Source: Sphingomicrobium sediminis (lineage in GTDB: Bacteria; Pseudomonadota; Alphaproteobacteria; Sphingomonadales; Sphingomonadaceae). Taken from it: a DNA stretch of 64,000 nt. A program made the translations under genes and the position numbers. Shown in pieces: positions 53,022-60,585 of the stretch; within the stretch, counting starts at the first letter, position 1, and every line of letters begins with the position of its first letter. The stretch spans positions 1,550,001 through 1,614,000 of the forward strand of contig NZ_JAMSHT010000001.1 of the NCBI RefSeq assembly GCF_023805295.1. The letters are read 5' to 3'. The notes under the pieces were generated by a model. That model was not told where the DNA came from. It searched no databases and saw only the letters and a program-made list of their open reading frames with translations.

Positions 53022-54451
53022 CGCGCGGCCTCGCTTTTGTTGCCATGTTGATGGCGGGGGCAGCTGCGGCTGCCCCCAACCCGACCGAGCGCGCCAAGCC
53101 GGGCAGTCCGGAACCGGTCATGCGCGCCGAAATCCGCGACATGCCGCAGGCCGGCATCTACCGCGTCGGCATGACCTTGTCCGAGGATGCACCGGTCTGG
53201 ATTTTCCTGCGCTCGGGACTAGCGCGCGGCAGCGATGCGAGCTGGCGACCCGAGGGCTGGACGGTCCTTACCCCCGGCGTCGAACTGACCCGCATCGGGC
53301 ATCATGACGCGCTGATCGCCAAGGATGGCGGCGACCTGCCGCGCAATATCGTCATCCAGTTCCGGCCCTATACCGGCCTTCTCGAAGCCGACTACCAGCC
53401 GGCCATGGACCTGGGCGACGGATCGGTGGCGATCTTCTCCGACCATTTCACCATGCGCCCGGCGCCCTCCATCGCCGCCGTGCAGCAACTCGGCCAGGAC
53501 TGGACCCCGCTGCCCGACTATGAAGGCGGCCACCCGGTCGTCAGCTTCCGTGGCGACGGCTTCTTCGACGGCAGCGACTATCCGGGCCGCTTCTCGCTGG
53601 AAGAAGCGTCTTACGTGATCCATGGCGATATCGTGCCGACGGTCGGCCCCTACATGTCGACCATCATCGATGCCGAGTTGCCTACATGGCTCGGCACGCA
53701 AATCGAGGCCGAGACCCCGCAAGTGCTCGATTTCTACGCCGAGCGCCTCGGTCCGCACGAAAGCGGCACGCCCGAATTGCTCATCTCGTGGAACGGGCCG
53801 ACGCCCGGCACCTCCAGCCTTGGCGGCAGCGTCATCGGCGACCAGATCGTCATGCAGATCGAAGGCGACATGCTGGTCGAGGAATCGCGCGGCCTCGGCG
53901 CCAATGCGCGCCAGTTCATCGCCCATGAAAGCGCGCATTTCTGGCTCGGTAACCTCGTTGATTATGGTCGCCCCGGCGATGCCTGGTCGACCGAGGGCGG
54001 CGCCGACTTGATGGCCCTTCGCGCCGGCGAGGCGATCGACCCCGAGGTCGGCCCCCGCTTTGCCGCAGCTGTAAAACAACAGGCCTGGGGTAGCTGCCTT
54101 CAAGGCATCGAAGGCGGCCCGCTCGCCACCGCGCCCGAGCGCGGCTTGCACAGCAGTTTCTATGGCTGCGGCCTGCTCTTCTCCCTCGTCGCCGAAAAGG
54201 CTGCCCAAGAAGCCGGCGGCGACTTTTTTACCTTCTGGTCGGACCTCATCGAGGCCAATCGCGAGGGCGGCACGGTGAGCGCCGAAGAATGGATCGCGCA
54301 TTACGAGGCGATCGGCGGGTCCGCTGCCGCAGCCGCCTTCATGCGCACCATCGCTTTCGACCGCGGCGGCGACTTCAACACGCTCTCCGCCTTGCTCGCT
54401 TATGCTGGAGTCAGCAGCCCGGCCGGCCCTCGAGCGGCGCCGTCATCATGA
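53018..54451 (+). CDS. Secreted M1-like metallopeptidase (gluzincin)
   Basis: Protein of 477 aa with a signal peptide (LAFVAMLMAGAAAAA). The zinc motif is HESAH at H303-H307, followed 18 residues later by Glu326 in STEGGADLMA, matching the HExxH-x18-E spacing of M1 peptidases. It lacks GAMEN; ISWNGPTPGTSSLGG stands where the exopeptidase loop would be, so it may not be a classical aminopeptidase. It is coupled by a 4-nt overlap (ATGA) to oligopeptidase B upstream and to the thioesterase downstream. Confidence 0.8.
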   Translation: MTRGLAFVAMLMAGAAAAAPNPTERAKPGSPEPVMRAEIRDMPQAGIYRVGMTLSEDAPVWIFLRSGLARGSDASWRPEGWTVLTPGVELTRIGHHDALIAKDGGDLPRNIVIQFRPYTGLLEADYQPAMDLGDGSVAIFSDHFTMRPAPSIAAVQQLGQDWTPLPDYEGGHPVVSFRGDGFFDGSDYPGRFSLEEASYVIHGDIVPTVGPYMSTIIDAELPTWLGTQIEAETPQVLDFYAERLGPHESGTPELLISWNGPTPGTSSLGGSVIGDQIVMQIEGDMLVEESRGLGANARQFIAHESAHFWLGNLVDYGRPGDAWSTEGGADLMALRAGEAIDPEVGPRFAAAVKQQAWGSCLQGIEGGPLATAPERGLHSSFYGCGLLFSLVAEKAAQEAGGDFFTFWSDLIEANREGGTVSAEEWIAHYEAIGGSAAAAAFMRTIAFDRGGDFNTLSALLAYAGVSSPAGPRAAPSS

Positions 54452-54852
54452 CCAGTCCCGTCTTCGAATTGAGCCTCACGGCCAAGGCCGAGCAAATCGA
54501 CGAGTTGGGCCACGTCAACAATGCCGAATGGGTCCGCTGGATCCAGGAGGTGGCGACTTCGCACTGGTATGCGGTTGCCGACGAAGCGCTGGCCGAAGCC
54601 GTCTTCTGGGTCGTGATCCGGCACGAGATCGATTATCTGCGCCCGCTCCACGAGGGCGAGAGCGTCATCGCCCGCACCTGGATCGACGAAGAGGTGCGCG
54701 GCGCCCGCTCGAACCGCCACATGGAATTTGTCGGCGAAGACGGCAAAACGCTCGTCCGCGCGGTCACCAACTGGGCGATGATCGACAAGGCAAGCGGCCG
54801 ACCCGCGCGGGTCCGCAAGGAGCATATCGCGCCCTTCCTCGCCAAAGATTGA
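54448..54852 (+). CDS. 4HBT-type acyl-CoA thioesterase
   Basis: Hotdog-fold protein of 134 aa (ELSLTAKAEQIDELGHVNNAEWVRWI at the N-terminus carries the Asp/His/Asn active-site motif, with the long helix following). It likely hydrolyses acyl-CoA; YbgC- and FadM-like families share this pattern. ATG 54448 overlaps the upstream peptidase stop by 4 nt. maiA starts 32 nt downstream. Confidence 0.85.
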   Translation: MTSPVFELSLTAKAEQIDELGHVNNAEWVRWIQEVATSHWYAVADEALAEAVFWVVIRHEIDYLRPLHEGESVIARTWIDEEVRGARSNRHMEFVGEDGKTLVRAVTNWAMIDKASGRPARVRKEHIAPFLAKD

Positions 54853-54884
54853 CGGGCGCGTAACGAGGTTGCAGTCTGCAACCC

Positions 54885-55523
54885 ATGCGCGACGTCATTC
54901 TCCACGATTATTTCCGGTCTTCCGCCGCTTATCGCGTGCGGATCGGGCTCAATCTCAAGGGCGTCGCCTATGAAAGCTGCAAGGTCGATCTGGCCGCCGG
55001 CGCGCAAAAGGACGAGACCTACAAGGCGCTCAATCCGCAGGGCTTCGTTCCGATGCTCGAGATTGACGGCCATCGCCTGACGCAAAGCCTCGCCATCCTC
55101 GATTATCTCGACGCGACGCGGGGCGATCCGCCCTTCGTGCCCGATGATCCGGCCGACCGCAGCCACGTCCTCGCCATGGCGACGATCATCGCCTGCGACA
55201 TCCATCCGCTCAACAATTTGCGCATCCTCAAATATCTTAAGGGCAAGCTGGAGCTGTCCGAGGACACCAAGGACGAATGGTATCGTCACTGGGTCCGCGA
55301 GGGCTTCGATGCGCTGGAAAAGCTGGCGGCCCCGCGCGCCGGCACCTTCCTGTTCGGCGATGCGCCGACGCTGGCCGACATCTGCCTGGTGCCGCAGCTC
55401 TACAATGCGCGCCGTTTTTCGGTCCCGATCCACGATTATCCGCATTTGCGCCGCGCCGGCGAGACGGCATGCGCGCACCCGGCCTTCGCCGCCGCGCATC
55501 CCGACCTTCAGGAGCAACATTGA
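54885..55523 (+). CDS. maiA: Maleylacetoacetate isomerase
   Basis: Zeta-class glutathione transferase of 212 aa with the SSAAYRVRIGLNLKG active-site motif and NPQGFVPML, QSLAILDYL for glutathione binding. It isomerises maleylacetoacetate to fumarylacetoacetate, linking hmgA and fahA (43.5-46.1 kb). Placing it ~9 kb from them, on the other strand, is unusual. Its stop overlaps the next gene's ATG (TGATG). Confidence 0.93.
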   Translation: MRDVILHDYFRSSAAYRVRIGLNLKGVAYESCKVDLAAGAQKDETYKALNPQGFVPMLEIDGHRLTQSLAILDYLDATRGDPPFVPDDPADRSHVLAMATIIACDIHPLNNLRILKYLKGKLELSEDTKDEWYRHWVREGFDALEKLAAPRAGTFLFGDAPTLADICLVPQLYNARRFSVPIHDYPHLRRAGETACAHPAFAAAHPDLQEQH

Positions 55524-56341
55524 TGAACCGTGCCGACACGCTTTCCGCCGCCATGAAAGGCGCGCAGCCGATCGCGAGTAGCGACATCCCCAGCCTTGAA
55601 GGCAAGGTGTCGGACGAGGAATGGGACGCCCGCGTCAATCTTGCCGCGGCCTACCGCATGGTCGCGCATTTCGGCTGGGACGACCTCATCTTCACCCACC
55701 TTTCGGCCCGCGTGCCGGGGCCCGAGCATCACTTCTTGCTCAACCCCTACAACCTCATGTTCGAAGAGGTGACCGCAAGTTCGCTGGTGAAGGTCGACCA
55801 GAATGGCAATGCGGTCGACGAGACGCCCTTCATGACCAATCCCGCAGGCTTCGTCATCCATTCGGCCATCCATATGGCGCGCGAGGATGCGCATGCCGTC
55901 ATGCACCTGCACACGCCCAACGGCATCGCCGTCTCCACCCACAAAGACGGCCTCCTGCCCCTCACCCAGCACGCCATGTTGCTCGGCGAAGATATTGGCT
56001 TTCACGAATATGAGGGTGTCGCGGTCGACATGGAAGAGCGCGAGCGGTTGGTCGCGGACCTCGGCGACAAATCGATGATGATTTTGCGTAATCACGGCAC
56101 GCTCGCCACCGGCGGCAGCGTCGGCGAATGCTTCATCAAGCTCTATTATCTGGAAAAGGCCTGCGAGATGCAGAACCTCGCGCTCGCTGCGGGCGAGGCC
56201 AATCTCAACAAGCCGCCGCAGGGCGCGCCCGAAATCACCGCGCAGCAGGGACAGGCGGGTCTAGGCATTGTCGCCAACATGCTGGCATGGCCGGCACTGC
56301 TCAGGAAAGCCTACCGCCTCGACCCCTCGTTCGCAACGTAA
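55523..56341 (+). CDS. Class II aldolase/adducin family protein
   Basis: Protein of 272 aa. The metal site is seen in MHLHTPNG (two His), with another His in NHGTLATGG, as in class II aldolases. The N-terminus has AAAYRMVAHFGWDDLIFTHLSARVPG. In this branch the acid/base Glu region is LNPYNLMFEEVTAS. The substrate is unknown; many such proteins are named only by fold. Translationally coupled to maiA. Its last 31 nt overlap the convergent hotdog gene. Confidence 0.87.
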   Translation: MNRADTLSAAMKGAQPIASSDIPSLEGKVSDEEWDARVNLAAAYRMVAHFGWDDLIFTHLSARVPGPEHHFLLNPYNLMFEEVTASSLVKVDQNGNAVDETPFMTNPAGFVIHSAIHMAREDAHAVMHLHTPNGIAVSTHKDGLLPLTQHAMLLGEDIGFHEYEGVAVDMEERERLVADLGDKSMMILRNHGTLATGGSVGECFIKLYYLEKACEMQNLALAAGEANLNKPPQGAPEITAQQGQAGLGIVANMLAWPALLRKAYRLDPSFAT

Positions 56342-57060
56342 TCGGCAAATTCGTCCGGCGCGACCCAGAAGGCGCGCGCCATCGCGATCGGGATGCCGGC
56401 TTCGTCGTGGATGACGCTGCCCGAATGGAATTTGCGCCCGTCGCGCATGATCGGCCAACCCGTCACGGTCAGCTTCTCGCCCGGTTGGGGCCGTCGTTCA
56501 ATGCGCGGCGCGAAGCCTGCGAGTAGGGCCGGAATATCGATAAGCCCGGTCGCGAAATAGGACGGGCAGTCGAGCGCGGCGCAAAAATAGCGCACCGCCA
56601 CCAGGCCATCATCGTCTGCAAGATCGGGGCGCGGCACCCAATGGTCTGCCGCCAGATGAGTCGCCGGATCGCAGCCCGTGAGTAGGTGCAGCGCGTCATC
56701 CGGATCACGCTTGGGACCGCAGACGAAGCAATTGGGCGCCATATGCTGATCGACGGTCGGAAAGCTCCCGCGCGCCGCCTCGATCGCCTCTGCGCCAGGC
56801 GGTGACGGGAGCGGATCGAGATCGAGCGGTTTGCCCAGCGGCTCGCCCTCGACCAGCAATCTGTCACCATCCATCAAGCGCGCGCCGCTTCCGTCACGGA
56901 CCAACGTCAGGGGTATGTCGAGCGGGGTGGGCGCCTTCAGCCTGATCTTGGCGGGGCCGCCGATCGCCTCGGCGACGAGGCCGGACACATAGCCGCCATT
57001 TCCCATTCCGTCCGGTCCCTGGAACCGGCTATCGACAATGATCGGATCGCTGCTGTGCAT
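56311..57060 (-). CDS. Double-hotdog thioesterase-like protein
   Basis: Protein of 249 aa. GMGNGGYVSGLVAEAI at the N-terminus and a CFVCGPKRDPDD Cys pair near the middle (about 113-123) resemble PaaI-like or 4HBT_3-type acyl-CoA thioesterase proteins with two hotdog halves. Catalytic residues are uncertain. ATG 57060 gives the family-like MHSSDPI start. It overlaps the aldolase gene's end by 31 nt and is divergent from the DJ-1 gene across 64 bp. Confidence 0.75.
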   Translation of the reverse strand: MHSSDPIIVDSRFQGPDGMGNGGYVSGLVAEAIGGPAKIRLKAPTPLDIPLTLVRDGSGARLMDGDRLLVEGEPLGKPLDLDPLPSPPGAEAIEAARGSFPTVDQHMAPNCFVCGPKRDPDDALHLLTGCDPATHLAADHWVPRPDLADDDGLVAVRYFCAALDCPSYFATGLIDIPALLAGFAPRIERRPQPGEKLTVTGWPIMRDGRKFHSGSVIHDEAGIPIAMARAFWVAPDEFADYVANEGSRR

Positions 57061-57124
57061 GCATGCGTTGTAGGGGCGAAGACGCAATGCGTCACCCTCA
57101 TCAATTTGTCCGGGAGACACCCCA

Positions 57125-57826
57125 ATGAATATCCTGATTGTCCTCACCAGCCATGACGAACTTGGCGATACGGGCGAGAAAACCGGTTTCTGGCTCGAAG
57201 AGCTTGCCGCGCCCTACTACACGCTCAAGGATGCCGGCCACACGCTGACGCTCGCCAGCCCCAAGGGCGGCCAGCCGCCGCTCGATCCGCGTTCCGATGA
57301 AGAAGATTCGCAGACCGAAGCCACGCGCCGCTTCAAGGCGGACCCCGAAGCACAAATGCAGCTGTCGACCACCAAGGTGCTCGCCGACATGGATACGAGC
57401 AATTTTGACGCGGTCTTCTATCCGGGCGGCCACGGCCCGCTCTGGGACCTCGCGGAAAGTGCCGACAGCAAGCGCATCATCGAAACGACGTTGCGTTCAG
57501 GCAAGCCCGTCGCCTTGGTCTGCCACGCGCCCGCCGTCCTCAAGAATGTCGAGAGCGAGGACGGTTCGCCCATCGTGAAGGGCCGCAAGGTCACCGGCTT
57601 CACCAACGAGGAAGAAGCCGCGGTCGAATTGACCGATGTCGTGCCCTTCCTCTTGGAAGACGTGCTCAAGGAACAGGGCGCCCAATGGAGCGAAGGCGGC
57701 ACCTTCCAACCCCATGTCGTCGCTGACGGCCTGCTCATCACCGGCCAAAACCCCCCGTCGAGCGCACCCACGGCCGAAGCGCTGATGAAAGCGCTCGAAG
57801 CGAAACGGGAATATGCCGACGCTTAA
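57125..57826 (+). CDS. DJ-1/PfpI family protein (class I glutamine amidotransferase-like, Hsp31/YajL type)
   Basis: Protein of 233 aa with the nucleophile elbow ALVCHAPAVL (Cys) and the acidic YPGGHGPLWDL. The N-terminal half has TSHDELGDTGEKTGFWLEELAAPYY, typical of Hsp31-like glyoxalase/deglycase proteins that detoxify methylglyoxal or repair glycated targets. The role is inferred. It ends ~45 bp before the long inverted repeat. Confidence 0.88.
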   Translation: MNILIVLTSHDELGDTGEKTGFWLEELAAPYYTLKDAGHTLTLASPKGGQPPLDPRSDEEDSQTEATRRFKADPEAQMQLSTTKVLADMDTSNFDAVFYPGGHGPLWDLAESADSKRIIETTLRSGKPVALVCHAPAVLKNVESEDGSPIVKGRKVTGFTNEEEAAVELTDVVPFLLEDVLKEQGAQWSEGGTFQPHVVADGLLITGQNPPSSAPTAEALMKALEAKREYADA

Positions 57827-57872
57827 AGGCTAGGTTGCGGGAAACTCGGCTCACCATCCGGTGGCGACCATC

Positions 57873-57926
57873 TTTCGAGCAGGCGCAATTCGTCCCCCGG
57901 ACGAATTGATACAAGCCTGCTTGAAA
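57873..57926. repeat. Long imperfect inverted repeat beside tRNA-Pro
   Basis: Inner arms CAATTCGTCC (57886-57895) and GGACGAATTG (57899-57908) are perfect with a 3-nt loop. Outer arms TTTCGAGCAGGC (57873-57884) and GCCTGCTTGAAA (57915-57926) pair with one G-T wobble, leaving a 1/6-nt internal bulge. In all 22 bp pair. It lies 4 nt from the tRNA-Pro 3' end, where the minus strand reads T6. A folded transcript, terminator or degraded insertion sequence are all possible. Confidence 0.6.
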
Positions 57927-57929
57927 AAA

Positions 57930-58006
57930 TGGTCGGGGAGAGAGGATTCGAACCTCCGGCCCCTGCCTCCCGAAGACAGTGCTCTACCAGGCTGAGCTAC
58001 TCCCCG
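57930..58006 (-). tRNA. tRNA-Pro (anticodon CGG)
   Basis: A 77-nt cloverleaf on the minus strand. Acceptor CGGGGAG pairs with CTCCCCG. Anticodon stem CTGTC/GGCAG holds loop TTCGGGA (CGG, reading CCG). The T-arm includes GGTTCGAATCC, and the encoded 3' end is ACCA, followed by T6. Confidence 0.96.
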
Positions 58007-58050
58007 ACTGATGCTCGAAACGCATGATGCGCGGGGCAAGGGCGAAGCGC

Positions 58051-58079
58051 TCCCTAGCGACCTCTTGCCCCCCATGCAA
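58051..58079 (-). promoter_or_regulatory. Candidate promoter for tRNA-Pro
   Basis: TTGCAT (58079-58074), 17-nt spacer, TAGGGA (58056-58051) on the minus strand, ~45 nt before the tRNA. Same spacing as the other two tRNA promoters, weak -10. Confidence 0.4.
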
Positions 58080-58093
58080 GCGGATAAGCGCCC

Positions 58094-59401
58094 CTAGTCG
58101 TCCAGCAGGTCGAGCATGTCCTGCACCGCCACGAACTTTTCGCGCGGGCTGCCCTCGCGCGCGGCGGCGGTTTCGGCCGCTTCGATCTTGCGCCAGTCGG
58201 TGAAGCTGGTGGCCGCCACATCGCGATGGTCGAGCAGGTCATCGAGTGCCGCGCCGCCTTTTTTGCCGCCATCGCTGCCGGGCGGCATGGCTTCCTCGAT
58301 CTGGCCTGCGACCTCGTAGCCGTCGGGACGATTGGTGCCGATCGTGCCGGTCGGCCCGCGCCGTGCCCAGCCGACGGCGAAAAAGCCGTCGTCGATGCGG
58401 CCATCCTCGTTCAAGTACCGCCCGCGCCGATGATCGTAGGGCACGCCTGGAATGTGCGGGCTGGAATATCCGATGCAGCTGACGACAAGCCCGGCGGGCA
58501 CATCATATTTCTCGCCCGTCCCGCGCGCACGACCATCTTTGTCGATATGGGTGCGCTCGACCCGGACGCTTTGCGCCTTGCCATCGCCCTCCACGCGCAC
58601 TGGTCGCGCGAAGAAGTCGAAGATGATGCGCTTGGGCTTGTCCCACGTCTCCGCCGCATAGCCGCGCAGCAGACCCACCGATTTGGCGAGACCGCGATCC
58701 TCAAGCCCCTCATCGGCGGATTCCGGTGGAAAATCGGCAGGATCGACGATCGGCGCGGCCGCATGGAGGTGCCCCAGTTCGCCAAGCTCCTTGGGCGTCA
58801 TCGCGACCTGATGCGGGCCGCGACGCGCGAGGATCGTAATCGTCTCGATGTCGCTGCGGAGCAATTCCTGCAACGCATGTCCGACAATGTCGGACCCTTC
58901 GAATTCATCCTCGGTCTTCGACAGGATGCGCGCCACGTCGAGCGCGACGTTGCCTGCGCCGATGACGACGGCACTTTTCGTATCGAGCGGCGGGTCGAGC
59001 TCGGCAAAATCGGGATGACCATTATACCAGCCGACGAAAGCCGCGCTGCCCATGACGCCCGGCAGGTCCTCGCCGGGAATGCCGAGCTGGCGGTCATGCG
59101 GCGCGCCGGTCGCCATCACCACGGCATCATACATGTCCCGCAATTCGTCGACCTCGACCGCATCCCCGACGGCAACATTACCGACGAAGCGCACATGCGC
59201 TCCTTCGGCGACCTTGTCGTAGCGGACCGAGACTTTCTTGATCGACTGGTGATCGGGGGCGACGCCGAAGCGGATGAGGCCGTAGGGTACCGGCAGCTTG
59301 TCGATGATGTCGATCCGCGCGTTTTCGCCATAGGCCTTGGCCAGCGCCTCCGCGGTGTAGAATCCCGCCGGGCCCGACCCGACAATGGCGAAATGACGCA
59401 T
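58094..59401 (-). CDS. FAD-dependent ferredoxin/adrenodoxin-reductase-like oxidoreductase
   Basis: Flavoprotein of 435 aa resembling NADPH:adrenodoxin/ferredoxin reductase (FprA). It has an FAD motif at the N-terminus (IVGSGPAGFYTAEAL), YGLIRFGVAPDHQSIK, ATGAPHDRQLGIPGED, the NADPH motif VVIGAGNVALDVARIL, ARRGPHQVAMTPKEL and GWARRGPTGTIGTNR. It would pass electrons from NAD(P)H to a ferredoxin. ATG 59401 (MRHFAIVG) is chosen; the open frame above it carries no FAD motif. Confidence 0.92.
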   Translation of the reverse strand: MRHFAIVGSGPAGFYTAEALAKAYGENARIDIIDKLPVPYGLIRFGVAPDHQSIKKVSVRYDKVAEGAHVRFVGNVAVGDAVEVDELRDMYDAVVMATGAPHDRQLGIPGEDLPGVMGSAAFVGWYNGHPDFAELDPPLDTKSAVVIGAGNVALDVARILSKTEDEFEGSDIVGHALQELLRSDIETITILARRGPHQVAMTPKELGELGHLHAAAPIVDPADFPPESADEGLEDRGLAKSVGLLRGYAAETWDKPKRIIFDFFARPVRVEGDGKAQSVRVERTHIDKDGRARGTGEKYDVPAGLVVSCIGYSSPHIPGVPYDHRRGRYLNEDGRIDDGFFAVGWARRGPTGTIGTNRPDGYEVAGQIEEAMPPGSDGGKKGGAALDDLLDHRDVAATSFTDWRKIEAAETAAAREGSPREKFVAVQDMLDLLDD

Positions 59402-59436
59402 ATTCGACACCCCTCGCTGTTGCGTCAGAAGCTGTA

Positions 59437-59760
59437 TCAGTCCTTGGAATGATCCTCCAGCAGGACTTCCTGGCCATGTTTGCGAAAGGCGCTTTCGAAG
59501 GCGTCGCGAAACATGCCGAGCAAGGGCGGCAGGTCGATCCGGCATTTCACGAGGGCATCCTCGACGTCGATGGCAGCGACCACTTCCTGCCCCATCGCCG
59601 AGATGGCGAGACGCAAATGGTCGTCGGTCCAGTCCTCCTGGACGTCGGCGACGCCGCCCGGAATGAAACCAGACAACTTGTGCATGTTGCCGGCAATCCG
59701 GCGCTTGGCTTCGGCCTTGCCGAGCTGGTGCGGCAATTCCACTTCTATCGGTGCGCTCAT
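59437..59760 (-). CDS. Polyhydroxyalkanoic acid system family protein (PHA_gran_rgn-type)
   Basis: Protein of 107 aa. VELPHQLGKAEAKRRIAGNMHKLSGFIPGG is typical of the PHA granule region family, small proteins near PHA genes in proteobacteria with no enzymatic motif. ATG 59760 (MSAPIEV) is used; the longer open frame above is a shadow. phbB is 40 kb away, so this one stands apart from the core PHA genes. It is divergent from the M15 gene across 21 bp. Confidence 0.85.
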   Translation of the reverse strand: MSAPIEVELPHQLGKAEAKRRIAGNMHKLSGFIPGGVADVQEDWTDDHLRLAISAMGQEVVAAIDVEDALVKCRIDLPPLLGMFRDAFESAFRKHGQEVLLEDHSKD

Positions 59761-59781
59761 GCCTCTAAGGCTAGGGACGTG

Positions 59782-60504
59782 ATGGGTATGCGCGCAATAG
59801 GGCTTCGACGGTTGGCCATGCTGGGGTTCCTCGGACTGGCCCTCAACGCGCCATCGTCCGCGCTGCCGCCCGAGGCGTCGGTGCGCATGTTCGATCCCGC
59901 CACCCCCTATCTCAACGAGGGCCAGAGCGAGCAGGCGTTCCAAGGGTGGCTGCAAGCCAGCCCGGCGCGCGCCAGCCGGGTTGCGACGTTCGAGGCCTAT
60001 CTCGAGGCGCGCGGCGTCGGCTCGGTCTTCCCGAGCTGGCAATTGCTGCGCACGGCCTCGTCCTGGCGCGATTGCGGCGCTGCACCGTTCGAAGTGCCCC
60101 CCCGCCAATCCTGGGACGAATTGGTCGAGACGCTCGACCTCGTGCGGGACGTGGTGATCCCCAATTTGGGGCAGGTCGAGCCGCTCTCAGGCTATCGCAA
60201 TCCCTATCTCAACAATTGCGCCGGCGGCAGCAGGGCATCGGCGCATCGCGGCGGTGCGGCGCTGGACCTGGTGCCCGTAATCCAGATCGAACGCGTCGAC
60301 CTGATGCGCCGCCTGTGCATCCTCCACGGCGCCTATGGCCGCGAGCGCGAGTTCGGCCTTGGCGTCTATGCCGGCATTCGGTTTCATGTCGATGCGTCTG
60401 GTTATCGAAGCTGGGGCCTCAATGTCGCCGAGGGCGGCCGCGCCTGCGAATGGGCGCTGGAACGGCGCGAGTCAGCCCGGGTCGAAAGCGACGAGGTCGA
60501 CTAG
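59782..60504 (+). CDS. M15-type peptidoglycan peptidase (D-Ala-D-Ala carboxypeptidase-like)
   Basis: Protein of 240 aa with a signal sequence (RLAMLGFLGLALNAPSSA). The zinc site is in SAHRGGAALDLVP (H and D) and a later His in RFHVDASGYRSWG, as in M15 carboxypeptidases. LSGYRNPYLNNCAGG is part of the active-site loop. It probably works on peptidoglycan in the periplasm. AGGGA is 4 nt before ATG 59782; ATG 59788 is the alternative. Confidence 0.8.
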   Translation: MGMRAIGLRRLAMLGFLGLALNAPSSALPPEASVRMFDPATPYLNEGQSEQAFQGWLQASPARASRVATFEAYLEARGVGSVFPSWQLLRTASSWRDCGAAPFEVPPRQSWDELVETLDLVRDVVIPNLGQVEPLSGYRNPYLNNCAGGSRASAHRGGAALDLVPVIQIERVDLMRRLCILHGAYGREREFGLGVYAGIRFHVDASGYRSWGLNVAEGGRACEWALERRESARVESDEVD

Positions 60505-60585
60505 CCGCAATTCGTCGAAAACCGGGTTGAATATGGGACCCGTCCCCGCCAGCATCGCACGGTAATTTACCCGGGGATTTATCAC

